A stretch of 31,221 nt of DNA from CAZEPJ01 sp964514105 (GTDB lineage Bacteria; Desulfobacterota; Desulfocorpusculales; Desulfocorpusculum). A program made the position numbers and the translations under genes. The notes beneath the pieces are model-generated. The model was not told where the DNA came from, did no database searches, and worked only from the letters and a program-made list of their open reading frames with translations. The stretch is taken from the NCBI GenBank assembly GCA_964514105.1, contig CAZEPJ010000053.1, positions 1-31,221 of the forward strand. Reading direction: 5' to 3'. Of this stretch, positions 7,494-16,300 are shown piece after piece (the first letter of the stretch is position 1; each line of letters begins with the position of its first letter).

Positions 7494-8552
7494 CTACCGC
7501 TCCATGATCCCGTCCTTGAGGGCGTGGATGGAGGGCACGGGCACGGGCATGCAGCGGTCCGTATCCGGATTGTACATGCAGCGGTACGACATGCCCCGGT
7601 TGCCCTGGGCGTCCATGACGCCCCAGCCCCGCATGAGGTACGGACAGGCATCATTGAAGCAGACGTACATGAACTCCCGATTCCACTCGGTGAACGGGGT
7701 CTGGGGGACGGCCCACTTCCGGAGCCGCTCGCCGCAGTGGGGGCACAGCAAGCTATCTTTGACCCGCGCCATCCGCCCCTTCAGGTCTTCCTCGGGGGGT
7801 GCAGGTTCCACGTCCACGGCGGGTACGGACCTGGGCCTCCGGGACGGATCCCCGCCATGCCTCTCCGCATAGACGGCGTAGACCGGATCGCTGGGGATAC
7901 CCAGATGGGCGTACTTGTCTTGCCGCGGCCGGGGTCTGCCCTTGGAGAAAAAGACGCTGGTCGGTCCGAAGGCCCCCGCGCGCCTGAACAGATCCTCCAC
8001 GAACAGGATCCGATCTTCCTCGCCCGACTCCCGCCAGAGCTTCACGGCCTTTTGGGGAAACATGCGGTTGGAGAAGATGACCAGGAAGAGCCCGCCGGGC
8101 TTGAGGATCCGGCCGACCTCGCCGAAGACCTCCAGGGGCCTGGTCATGTAGTCCACCGACACCGTGTTGATGACCACATCGAAGGATCGATCCTCAAAGG
8201 GGAGGCGGGGGTCCCGATTCAGATCGTGGATCACGCGCCGGGTGAGCCGTCCGTTGCGGGACAGCTCGTTCCCGTTGAGGCCCAGGCCCACCACTTCGGC
8301 CGCCATCACGTCGGCGGGGATGTGGGAGTCCCAGCCCGCCATCAGATCCAGGATGGCGGGCCGCTGCTCGGTGATGAGGGCGCCGATGATCCGCTCCACG
8401 GTGGAGAGCGCCAGGGCGTCCAGGTGCCCCACCAAGCGGTCCCTGGCGTAAAAAAGGGCGTCGTCGCCCTCGTCGATCCGGGAGAAGGCATCCGCCCCAT
8501 AGAGATCCGCTGCAGGATTCCGCAAATCGAGACATGTCTCCGCCGCATTCAT
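7494..8552 (-). CDS. SAM-dependent methyltransferase fused to an Ogr-like C4 zinc finger
   Basis: A class I methyltransferase core: AILDLMAGWDSHIP (66-79) is the SAM loop, RSFDVVINTVSVDYM (122-136) is the acidic strand and post-I region, and ILKPGGLFLVIF (149-160) is motif III. SNRMFPQKAVKLWR follows. A proline-rich linker leads to a C-terminal zinc site with Cys270-x2-Cys273-x24-Cys298-x4-Cys303, very close to the spacing of phage Ogr/Delta transcription activators. A conserved-looking tail contains Cys325 and Cys334. The substrate is unknown; the finger suggests a nucleic-acid or protein partner. The start at 8552 has AGGAG 7 nt upstream, and the frame is open further upstream without support. 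The promoter at 8689-8716 gives a leader of about 130 nt. A short gap precedes the convergent DUF523-DUF1722 gene. Confidence 0.85.
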   Translation of the reverse strand: MNAAETCLDLRNPAADLYGADAFSRIDEGDDALFYARDRLVGHLDALALSTVERIIGALITEQRPAILDLMAGWDSHIPADVMAAEVVGLGLNGNELSRNGRLTRRVIHDLNRDPRLPFEDRSFDVVINTVSVDYMTRPLEVFGEVGRILKPGGLFLVIFSNRMFPQKAVKLWRESGEEDRILFVEDLFRRAGAFGPTSVFFSKGRPRPRQDKYAHLGIPSDPVYAVYAERHGGDPSRRPRSVPAVDVEPAPPEEDLKGRMARVKDSLLCPHCGERLRKWAVPQTPFTEWNREFMYVCFNDACPYLMRGWGVMDAQGNRGMSYRCMYNPDTDRCMPVPVPSIHALKDGIMER

Positions 8553-8682
8553 GTTCAAGCTCCTTTCTTGGGCCCTGTCTCTGGGTGAGGCATTGAAACG
8601 GCTCGCCGATTGTGGAAGGCTTTCCAGTAAAGCCACGTTCATGGGTGCAATAAAACACCCCATTTCCCAGTCTGGAACTACC
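8553..8682 (-). promoter_or_regulatory. Structured ~130-nt leader of the methyltransferase gene
   Basis: Two small hairpins lie in the predicted leader: GGCTTT/AAAGCC (8618-8634) and GGGTG/CACCC (8643-8660). I do not recognise a known riboswitch, including SAM or SAH classes, but cannot exclude one without a covariance search. Confidence 0.3.
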
Positions 8683-8688
8683 TGTATC

Positions 8689-8716
8689 AGATTACTGCGG
8701 CAGGGAGGCGGGTCAA
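8689..8716 (-). promoter_or_regulatory. Sigma-70 promoter of the methyltransferase gene
   Basis: On the minus strand TTGACC (8716-8711), a 16-nt spacer and TAATCT (8694-8689). The match is good on both boxes. Confidence 0.65.
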
Positions 8717-9036
8717 GGGGGGGTGCGTGGCGCATTCGCGGTGGTCTCGGGTCATGCGAGAGCCGCCCCTCCAAGGAAGATCAGGGGCGTTTTGGGGTGA
8801 CGGGTCCCAGGGGACAGGGGGCTGGGCGCTTCTTGGGGGATGGCGAGGGACGCCGGCCGGGTCGGCACGGCCGGCCCGCGGCTGCGCCCCCGCCGCCCTT
8901 TGACCCGTGGGAGTGCCGTGGACAACCCCGTGCCTCTGGACGGCCGGACATCCCCATGCTCATGGAGGCCAGCTGTGGGAGGTGTCAACCAGGACGTCTT
9001 TGAGATGAGACGGGTACGTTTCCAGTGCCCGTCTAT
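8717..9036. other. Intergenic stretch without recognisable gene
   Basis: No supported coding region. The short open frames here are Pro/Arg/Gly-rich with no ribosome site. The main structure is a GC-only palindrome, GCCGGCCG (8852-8859) and CGGCCGGC (8868-8875), without a T-run; its role is unknown, and it could contribute to ending the Fe-S protein transcript. Confidence 0.5.
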
Positions 9037-9819
9037 CTATGCCCCGGGCAGGTCGGTCGCCGGGCACTGGGCCTGGCAGGCGAAGCAGTAGTAATAGCTC
9101 CCCGTCACCAGGGTCTGCCACAGCTCCCGCAGCTCGAAATCGTGGATCCGGCCCGCCATCTCTTCCTTGGGCCGGCGAATGAGCCCCTCGACGAAGTCCC
9201 GGAACCCCCGAAACCCGAACTGGAAGATCCGGTCTCCGCAGAGCTTCTTGTTGATCTTCCCCCCGCCCGAGAGGGCCTGGACCGGACATGCCCCCACGCA
9301 ACGCCCGCAGTGATCGCACAGATCCTCCTTCAACGGCGGATCGGGGTTCAAATGGGCGCGCGTCAGGACCGCCGAGAGTCGAACCGCCGACCCGAACTCC
9401 CGGGTCACCAGCAGTCCGTTCTCCCCGTAAGAGCCCAGTGCGGCCCGCACCCCGGCCCGACGCAGGCAGATCTCTCCCCGCATCCCCTTCTTGGGTGACC
9501 GCATGTCCAAAGGGAGAAACGCCGGGACGGCCACGGCCGGGAACCCGCGGCCCTCGAGGACCCGGGCCGCGGCCAGGGCCGAGCATCCGGCCTGGTCGTA
9601 CGTGAACGATGTGTCGAACTGGCCCATCTGAATGTTCCCGGAGCGAAGGGCGGCCAGGCTGTGCCGGGCCGCCACCACGACTACGCTGCGCGCCCCCGGC
9701 AAGATGCGGTCCATCTCGCCCGCATGTTCCGGGAGGTCCCCCGCACGGAGCACGCCTACCAGATCCGCTCCGCCCCGGCGGGCCCCCCCCCTGACCTCCT
9801 CCTCCAGTCCTGTCGCCAT
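9037..9819 (-). CDS. QueG-like double [4Fe-4S] cluster protein
   Basis: A 260-residue iron-sulfur protein. Cluster one is Cys168-x2-Cys171-x2-Cys174-x3-Cys178-Pro (CDHCGRCVGACP). The second resembles the epoxyqueuosine reductase arrangement: a lone Cys194, then YYYCFACQAQCP with Cys245, 248 and 252. The N-terminal half (GARSVVVVAARHSL, FTYDQAGCSALAAARVLEGRGF) resembles the front of QueG and reductive dehalogenase catalytic domains, which bind cobalamin. At 260 residues it is much shorter than QueG (about 350-380), and the C-terminal HEAT-like part is absent. It is therefore a paralogue of unknown substrate, not a safe queG. The start at 9819 has AAAGGAGG upstream. Hairpins in the 239-bp gap to hdrB suggest a separate transcript. 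Confidence 0.78.
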   Translation of the reverse strand: MATGLEEEVRGGARRGGADLVGVLRAGDLPEHAGEMDRILPGARSVVVVAARHSLAALRSGNIQMGQFDTSFTYDQAGCSALAAARVLEGRGFPAVAVPAFLPLDMRSPKKGMRGEICLRRAGVRAALGSYGENGLLVTREFGSAVRLSAVLTRAHLNPDPPLKEDLCDHCGRCVGACPVQALSGGGKINKKLCGDRIFQFGFRGFRDFVEGLIRRPKEEMAGRIHDFELRELWQTLVTGSYYYCFACQAQCPATDLPGA

Positions 9820-10058
9820 GGTCTCGCCTCCTTTCCACCCCCCGGCTCTCTCCCGCTCGGCGATCCCGAGCCGATCCCGCGACGAGGGGGCCATGGTATC
9901 CCACTTCCCTGCCCAGGCACAACCGTCGCCCTGCGGGACCGACAGGGTGGGCACCCCGGGGGACAAGACGGGCCGGGGCCGGAAACACGTGGGGCGACCC
10001 CGAGGGATCGCCCCTATGGAAACCGCCCCCTGTGCGGGCGGCATGGATGGACGCGGTA
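9820..10058. other. Gap between hdrB and the QueG-like gene
   Basis: No gene is visible. Besides the candidate terminator at 10023-10041, there is a second hairpin, GGGGCGA (9991-9997) and TCGCCCC (10008-10014). I see no clear promoter for the QueG-like gene. Confidence 0.5.
10018..10041 (-). terminator. Candidate terminator at the end of the hdr operon
   Basis: Minus-strand CCGCCC (10041-10036) and GGGCGG (10028-10023) enclose a 7-nt loop and are followed by TTTCC. The T-run is short. A second 7-bp hairpin at 9991-10014 lies just downstream, so the two may act in tandem. Confidence 0.45.
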
Positions 10059-10949
10059 TCAGCCCGCCGCCGCCTGGAGCTTCTCCACCACGGCCTTGGT
10101 CTTGATGGCGTGGGTGCCCAGACCCAACTCCTTCTCCCCCATGCCCAGGGCCAGTCCCAGGACCTGGGTGAGATAGAGGACCGGCATGTCGAAGCTTTGC
10201 TCGAAGGTCTTCTCGATGACCTTCTGGTTGGAATCGAAGGTGACCCCGCAGAAGGGACAGACCACCACCATGGCGTCGGCCTCCAGGGACTTCAGTTCGG
10301 CCAACTTGTCCCGCCCGATCTCCAGGGCCGTCCGTTGATCGGCCACCAGCACCGACCCCCCGCAGCACTGCTTCTTCCTGGTGTAGTCCACGGGCGTGGC
10401 CCCCGTGAGACGGATGAGGTCGTCCAGGGTGTGGGGGTCCTCCACAACATCGAAGCCACCGTACAGCGCCGAGGGCTTGAGGAAGTGGCAGCCGTAGTGG
10501 GCCGCGAGCCTGAGGCCGGCCAGGGGCAGCGTGAAGGCCTCCCGCATGCGCTCCGGCCCCACCTCCTCCCAGAGGATTCGCACGAAATGTCTCACCTCCA
10601 CGGGTCCCGTATACTTCCGGTTGATCTTGGCCAGGCGCCGGTTCACTGTCTCGCGCTCCCCGGGGTGTTGGGCCAGGTGGCGCGAGGTCTCGGTGAGCTG
10701 GGAGGTGCAGGAGCTGCACAGGCTGCAGATGGGCAGTCCCCTCTCCTCGGCCAGGCTCAGGTTCCGAGCGGCCAGGGCCTGGGCCGCCCCATGATCGGCC
10801 GCGGCGATGGGAAAGCCGCAGCACGCGAACGACTCCAGGGTCACCAGGTCGATGTCGAAGCGGGCGGCCACGGCGCGCACCGACTGCTCGTAGCTGCGGA
10901 CCCGGGCCGGGATGGTGCAGCCAAGAAAGAGCGCGTACGATTTCCCCAT
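10059..10949 (-). CDS. hdrB: Heterodisulfide reductase subunit B (HdrB-like, two CCG domains)
   Basis: A 296-residue protein with both cysteine-rich CCG motifs that hold the noncubane Fe-S clusters of HdrB. Motif one: Cys11, Cys43-Cys44, and Cys78/Cys81. Motif two: Cys154, Cys195-Cys196, Cys231 and Cys234. In methanogens HdrB reduces the CoM-CoB heterodisulfide; in a bacterium the substrate must be another disulfide or thiol pair and is unknown. The start at 10949 is chosen for GAGGAAGGA just upstream. It follows hdrC by 17 nt and is the last gene of the operon. Its partner HdrC would pass electrons from the HdrA flavin. Confidence 0.93.
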   Translation of the reverse strand: MGKSYALFLGCTIPARVRSYEQSVRAVAARFDIDLVTLESFACCGFPIAAADHGAAQALAARNLSLAEERGLPICSLCSSCTSQLTETSRHLAQHPGERETVNRRLAKINRKYTGPVEVRHFVRILWEEVGPERMREAFTLPLAGLRLAAHYGCHFLKPSALYGGFDVVEDPHTLDDLIRLTGATPVDYTRKKQCCGGSVLVADQRTALEIGRDKLAELKSLEADAMVVVCPFCGVTFDSNQKVIEKTFEQSFDMPVLYLTQVLGLALGMGEKELGLGTHAIKTKAVVEKLQAAAG

Positions 10950-10966
10950 GGATTCCTTCCTCAGCG

Positions 10967-11500
10967 TCAATCCGCGGACTTGTTTTCTCGTCCCATCCCC
11001 TGCAGCGACTCCAGCAGGGGCGCCACGTCATCATGCGCTTGGGGCATGGCCGGAAGCCCGGATTTCACCCGCTTCTTGTTGTCGAACTCGTCCAGGGGGT
11101 ACAGGGTCCCCTTCTCGCGAAGGAGGTTCACCTGCATGGGAATCCCCTCGGGCATGTTCCCCTCCCGGAGGGCGAGGTTCTTCAAGGCCCGCATGAGATC
11201 CGCGATCCTCACCCCCTGGGGACAGCGCTCCTGGCAGGTGAAGCAGGTGGCGCAGAGCCACACGAAGGGCTCCCTGAGCACCTCCCGGCGCATGCCCAGG
11301 AGCACCATTCGGATGATCTTCCGGGGGTTGAAAGCGGCGTTGAAGCGCCGCACCGGGCAGCCCGCCGTGCACGTGCCGCAGGCGAAACACTGCCGGATCC
11401 CCTCGCCGCCGGGCTCGGCCGCCACCTCGCAGGCGAATCCGGGATCCAAGGCCTTGCTATCGAGGACGGCCTCGGCCTTGCTGTTCGTTTGGTCTTCCAT
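10967..11500 (-). CDS. hdrC: Heterodisulfide reductase subunit C (two [4Fe-4S] clusters)
   Basis: A 177-residue soluble ferredoxin-like subunit. Cluster one is Cys38-x2-Cys41-x2-Cys44-x3-Cys48-Pro (CFACGTCTAGCP). Cluster two is Cys83-x2-Cys86-x2-Cys89-x3-Cys93-Pro. Spacing and length match HdrC, the electron wire between HdrA and HdrB. The start at 11500 has GAGG 8 nt upstream, with an immediately preceding GTG also possible. It is separated from the FrhB-like gene by an unusually long 121-nt gap holding a repeat, but is tightly linked to hdrB. Confidence 0.93.
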   Translation of the reverse strand: MEDQTNSKAEAVLDSKALDPGFACEVAAEPGGEGIRQCFACGTCTAGCPVRRFNAAFNPRKIIRMVLLGMRREVLREPFVWLCATCFTCQERCPQGVRIADLMRALKNLALREGNMPEGIPMQVNLLREKGTLYPLDEFDNKKRVKSGLPAMPQAHDDVAPLLESLQGMGRENKSAD

Positions 11501-11520
11501 CACACTTTGCCTCGTTCGCG

Positions 11521-11580
11521 TCCGTTGTCAATCGTCTGTTGTCAGTCGCCCTCTCCCACGGACCACTGACCACGGGCGGT
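11521..11580. repeat. Intercistronic repeat-like sequence in the hdr operon
   Basis: The unit CGTTGTCAATCGT is followed by the near-copy CTGTTGTCAGTCG. GTCAGT (11541-11546) is then inverted as ACTGAC (11565-11570) within GGACCACTGACCACGG. Motifs of this TGTCAGT/ACTGACCAC kind recur between genes in many bacterial genomes. Membership of a dispersed family is inferred, as only one copy is in the window. Confidence 0.5.
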
Positions 11581-11621
11581 GGCGCCACTTTGAAGGCCCC
11601 CCGAAAGGACTTCCGCTTCGC

Positions 11622-12749
11622 TCATCGCGGCGACAGCTCCTCCTCCTTGAACGTGGCCAGGGGCAGCGGCTCGGCCAGATCGCGACCGGGGACGTAGTCC
11701 AAGGCAGCCTGGGTCCTCCGGGCCACGCTCCGGAAGATCTCCCCGACCCGGATGCCCATGGGACAGGCGCTCGTGCACTGGCCGCAGCCCACGCAGGACG
11801 TGCTCATATGGGCCAGGCGGGTCATGTGGTAGAAGAGGGTCTCCGCGGGCATCTTGATGGCCCCCTTTCGCATGGCCCATCGCACGTACTGGGATGCCGG
11901 GTGCTCCATGGCGCTGCTGTCCATGACGCATGTCTTGCAGTAGCAGACGGGGCAGACGTCGCGGCAGTTGTAACAGTTGATACACAGGGCCAACTCGGCC
12001 AGGAGCTTCTCCAGGGGAAGGAGCTGGGCCTCCGTCTCCTCGAAGAGCCTGTCCCGGAAGGAGACACGCCCCTTCACCCAGGCCTCCACGGCGCCCTTGC
12101 GTTGGGCCGGCGGTTCCATCTCCGAAAGGCCCAGGGCCTCGAGGGTCTCCTCGCCCCGCCCCGTCCCCGCGGCCAGGCAGGGGCCCTGGCTGCCTGTGCC
12201 CACGAGCTGGATCTGGATGTCGGCACCCTCGGGGGTGGGGTGCTCGCACGCTTGGCAGCACCGACGAAGCTCCGGGGCCCCCTGGGGTGCAGGGCCGCCA
12301 CTTCGCATGGCCTCCAGGAAGGCGGGGCTGGAATCCGGGTGGGCCTGGTCCCAGATCCGGTACGCCGGGGGTTCGAAGGTGCCCATGCAGTCGATCCCCA
12401 GAAGCAGGAGTCGATCCCGATCCCCCTGGTGGAGTTTCACCAGCTCCACGAAGGCCCGCATCTCACAGGGCCTCAGCAGGGCGCCGATGAGCCCCCCGGG
12501 GTCCTGGCGGGTGAGCTGGGCGGCCAGGATCCCTCCATTGACGGGCAACACCGGGGCCACGGGGTCCACGGCGCGAAGGGCCGCGGGGTCCCTCACCAGC
12601 GTGTGCTGGACCATGGCCCCCTGGGGGAGGTGCTGGGGCACCAGGACGGCCTCCACTCGCCTCCCCTCCAGGAGGCCCCGACATAGCTGGGTCATCGATG
12701 CCGACAGCCCCTTGCCATCGGCTTGGGGCGGCGCGAATGACTTGGCCAT
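11622..12749 (-). CDS. FrhB/FdhB-like flavin and Fe-S subunit of the Hdr complex
   Basis: A 375-residue protein. The first ~200 residues resemble the coenzyme F420 hydrogenase/dehydrogenase beta family, notably LRPCEMRAFVELVKL and LLLLGIDCMGTF, a fold that binds FAD and a nicotinamide- or F420-like cofactor. The C-terminal third carries clusters: Cys256-x2-259-x2-262-x3-266, additional Cys269, 271 and 274, and a second at Cys319-x2-322-x2-325-x3-329-Pro. In bacterial Hdr clusters such a protein is thought to be an electron input or output module, often formate-, NAD(P)H- or F420-linked. Which one cannot be read here. The start at 12749 has GAGGAGGAGA upstream. It lies 25 nt after mvhD in the operon. 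Confidence 0.85.
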   Translation of the reverse strand: MAKSFAPPQADGKGLSASMTQLCRGLLEGRRVEAVLVPQHLPQGAMVQHTLVRDPAALRAVDPVAPVLPVNGGILAAQLTRQDPGGLIGALLRPCEMRAFVELVKLHQGDRDRLLLLGIDCMGTFEPPAYRIWDQAHPDSSPAFLEAMRSGGPAPQGAPELRRCCQACEHPTPEGADIQIQLVGTGSQGPCLAAGTGRGEETLEALGLSEMEPPAQRKGAVEAWVKGRVSFRDRLFEETEAQLLPLEKLLAELALCINCYNCRDVCPVCYCKTCVMDSSAMEHPASQYVRWAMRKGAIKMPAETLFYHMTRLAHMSTSCVGCGQCTSACPMGIRVGEIFRSVARRTQAALDYVPGRDLAEPLPLATFKEEELSPR

Positions 12750-12774
12750 GGGCTCTCTCCTCCTCAATGAATCC

Positions 12775-13200
12775 TCAAAGGATCATCTGGGCCTGGATGG
12801 GGCTTGCGCCCTTGGCCTTCAGGGCATCCACCATCTGCCGGATCGTCTCGGCGAACAGGCCCCCCTCACTGGCGCTGATCCATCGAAGCCACAGGCGATC
12901 CCGATCCATCTTCAGGGCGTCCAGGATCTCCCACAGGAGGGCCACCCGCCTGCGGGCCTTGTAGTTGCCGTTGGTGTAATGGCAGTCCCCCGGATGACAT
13001 CCCCCCACCAGCACGCCGTCGGCCCCCTCGAGGAAGGCCTTGACCACGTACATGGGGTCCAGGGAGCCCGTGCACATGAGGCGCACGGTGCGGACATTGG
13101 GGGGATAGGTCATGCGGGCCGTCCCTGCCAGGTCCGCGCCCGCATACGTGCACCAGTTGCACAGAAAGGCGATGATGGTGGGTTCCTTGGTCTGCTGCAT
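12775..13200 (-). CDS. mvhD: MvhD/FlpD-type [2Fe-2S] electron-transfer subunit
   Basis: A 141-residue protein with all expected cysteines: Cys14 and Cys17 (FLCNWCTYAGAD), Cys43 (RLMCTGSLDP), Cys68 and Cys73 (GGCHPGDCHYTNGNY). MvhD links the electron donor (hydrogenase or formate dehydrogenase) to HdrA in methanogens, and its bacterial homologues include the BamF-like subunits of class II benzoyl-CoA reductase complexes. There is no in-frame TGA at a cysteine position, so it is not a selenoprotein. The start at 13200 follows GGAGGTGAAG. It sits 100 nt after the doubled HdrA, a gap containing repeat-like sequence. Confidence 0.93.
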   Translation of the reverse strand: MQQTKEPTIIAFLCNWCTYAGADLAGTARMTYPPNVRTVRLMCTGSLDPMYVVKAFLEGADGVLVGGCHPGDCHYTNGNYKARRRVALLWEILDALKMDRDRLWLRWISASEGGLFAETIRQMVDALKAKGASPIQAQMIL

Positions 13201-13300
13201 CGCTCTTCACCTCCAGCGTCGCGTCGCAAGCCGCGCGTCCCGTGCCTCGCCTTCAACGCTGGGCGCTGACCCGCGACTCGGGAGCCGGGACGGATCTTGA
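13201..13300. other. Repeat-like intercistronic gap between the doubled HdrA and mvhD
   Basis: The 100-bp gap is made of short near-repeats of GC-rich words (GTCGCGTCGC, CCGCGCGTCCCGTGCC, GACCCGCGACTCGGGAGCC) with outer AGCGT/ACGCT complementarity. The ribosome site for mvhD lies at its end. No gene fits. Confidence 0.4.
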
Positions 13301-16300
13301 TCAACCCTCCAGGAGGGCATCGATGGCGGCAAGGATCTGCCGATCGGAGCTGCCCACCAACTGGCTGGCATCGTTGGGACAGACCGCCGCGCACGTGCCG
13401 CAGGCCTGGCAGAGATCCGCGTGGACCACGGCGTGCCCATCCTCCTCGCTCAGCGCCCGGGCCTCGAAGGGGCAGGCCTCCACACACAACCCGCAGGCCG
13501 AGCAACGCCCGGCCAGGACCCGCGCCCCCTGCGGCATGGGGACCTGCTCCAGCCCGGCGAGAAAGGCCGCCGCCCGCATGGCCGCCCCCCTCCCCTGGGC
13601 CATGGCCTCGCCCAGAAAGGCGGGCCCGAGGGCGAGCCCACCGGCGTACACCCCATCGCGCAGATCCAGGGGGCGGAACTTGGCGTTGACCTCCGGGAGA
13701 AAACCGTCCGAATCCGGGGAGAGCCCCAGCCCCTGGAGGATCCCGGAGGGCAGGGTGGGTTCCACGCCGCTGCTCAGGACGATCCGATCCGGACGAAAAC
13801 GCACCCGGACGCCCACCACGGGGTCCAGGGCCGTGAGGGTCAGATCCCCGTTCTGGATGTCCAGGACCGGCGGATCCGCGGGGTCAAAGGAGACGAACAG
13901 GACGCCCGCCTCCCGGGCCCGGCGGTAGTGGCGCTCCAGCGTCCCGAAGGCCCGCAGGTCCCGGTAGAAGACCAGGACGCGGAGGTCCGGGTTGGCCTCG
14001 GTCAGCTTGAGGGCGTTCTTGAGGGCCGCAGCGCAGCACACGCGGCTGCAGTATGCATGGGCCTCGTCCCTGGAGCCCACGCACTGGATCATGGCGACCT
14101 CCCTCAAGGCCCTGGGATCCAGGCCGCCGCCGGCGATCTGCTCCTCCAGCTCCCGCTGGGTGATGATTCGGCCGTCCTGCCCGTACCGGAAGGTCCGGGG
14201 GCGGTGCATCTCCCCACCGGTGGCCAGGATCACGGCCCCCACGCGCAACGGATCCGGGGTGCCGCCATCGCCCTGGAGCTCGGCCAGGAAGGCGCCCGGG
14301 CGCCCCTTGACGGCCCGGACCGTGGTCTGGGTGAAGACTCGGACCTGGGGGGTGGATTCCACCGCGGCCCGGAGGCCCTCCAGGAGCCTGGCGGGCTGGA
14401 ACGCGGGGTCCAGGCCATAACGGAGCCAGCGCAGGTTCCCCCCCAGCTCGGCAGTGCGTTCCACCAGGGTCACGGAGTGCCCCAGCTCCGAGAGGGCCAG
14501 GGCCGCGCTCATCCCCGCAGGCCCGCCTCCCACCACCAGCACTCCCCTGTCCGGGGTCACACCCGCTGCTGGGGGCAGGACGCGGTAGTTGCGACACCTG
14601 GCCAGGGCTGCGCGCAACTCGGCCGCGGCCCTGGCCGTGGCCCCTGCCGCGTCCCCGCCGTGGACCCAGGCACCTTGCTCCCGAAGGTTCACGATCTGGA
14701 TCAGGTTGGGATCGATGCCCGCGGGGGCGAGGGCCTCCCGAAGCCGGAAATGGAGCCATCGGGGCGTGCAGGCGCCCACGACCAGGGCGTTGGCGCCGTG
14801 GGCCGCCAGGCCCTCCCGCAGGGCCGAGAGGCCGGCCTCCTTGCAGATCCGCGAGCCCGATGCCACCACCACATCGGGCTCCCGCCCCAGGGCGCCTCGC
14901 AGCGCCTCCCAATCCAACTGGGACTTCAGAGTGCCCCCGCAGTCGCACAGGGCCACCAGGACCCGCAGATCCTCCTCCATCAGATCCGTGACCGGCCGGG
15001 CCGCGGGGGCCCGATCTCCACGGGAAGGAGGCACATGGGAGGCGGCCAGGGACGCGGCCTCATGGGCCTGGACCACCGCCTCGGGGACATCCTTGGGCTC
15101 GGCCGCGGCCCCGGCCATGTACACGCCGTCGCGGGGCGTCCGGCTCAAGGAACCGGGGGCGGGCTCCAAGAACCCGTCCCCATCCAGGGGGATCTCCAGG
15201 AGGGCCGCCAACCGCCTGGTCTCGGGCGTGGCCTCCAATCCAACGGAGAGGACCACCATGTCGAAGGGGTCCTCCCGCCATTTCCCGTCCTCTCCCTCCA
15301 CGTGGAGCCACAGGCGGCCGTCCCGGCGCAGGACCTCCCCGGGGCGTCCCCGGGTTAGCCGGATCCCCCTGCTTCGGCTGGCTTCCAGGTACGATTCGTA
15401 CCCCTTGCCGCAGGCGCGAAGGTCCATGTAAAAGACCTCCAGATGGGCCTCCGGCATCAGGTCTCGGCAGAGCCTGGCCTCCTTCAGGGCGATCATGCAG
15501 CAGACCGAGGAGCAGTAGCTGTGTCCCTCGTCCCTGGAGCCCACGCACTGGATCCAGGCGATGCGCGACGGGACCTGGCCGTCCGAGGGACGCCGGATCT
15601 CCTCCTGTCCCTCCAAGAGGGCTTTGCCGAAGCGCCGTTCGAACTCCAGGGAGGTGAGCACGTCGGCGAACCGGCCGTGGCCGAACTCCAGATGATCCGA
15701 GGGGTCATGGAGCCGGAATCCCGTGGCCAGCACGATGGCCGAGACCCTGCGGATCTCGGCCCGATCCCGGGCCTCCAGGTCGACGGCCCCCTCGGGACAG
15801 GCCGTGACGCAGGCCCCGCACCGGGTGCAGCGTTCCCAGTCCACCGCGATCTGCGCTGGGGCGCACAGGGGGGATCGGTTGCCGATGGCCTTTCGGGTGG
15901 TCACGCCCCCATGGAGGGGATCGGGGTACGACTCGGGACAGGCCTCCATGCATCGGCCGCAGTGGGTGCACTTGGCCGGGTCCACCCCAACGGCCGCCCG
16001 AACCAGCTCAACCGTGAAGGCCCCGGCCCGACCGTCCACCCGCTCCAGCCGCGTGGAAGGCAGGAATTCCACGCCGGGGTGACGCAGCAGGGACTTGAGG
16101 CAGGCATCGGAGGAGCCGGGGTCGTGGGGGAGGATCTGGCAGAAGCCGCAACTGTCCGTGGGGAACTGCCGGTCCAGGAGGGTCATGGTGCCGCCGTGGG
16201 ACGAGGCCTGGTCCACCAGCACGACCCGACGGCCCGCCTCCACCAGGTCAAAGGTCGCCGTGAGCCCGGCCATGCCGGCCCCGACGACGAGGACATGGGC

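Noticed and set aside
8717..9036. Short frames as a small protein gene between the methyltransferase and Fe-S genes
   Set aside because: Pro/Arg/Gly-rich, no ribosome site, no hydrophobic or cysteine pattern; best explained by GC content.
10032..12686. 884-codon plus-strand open frame over hdrB, hdrC and the FrhB-like gene
   Set aside because: The minus strand encodes three proteins with complete Fe-S motifs; this frame also reads through the intercistronic repeat and has no family motifs.
13242..15358. Long plus-strand frames opposite the doubled HdrA gene
   Set aside because: They lie antisense to a protein with complete flavin and cluster motifs and show no motif of their own.
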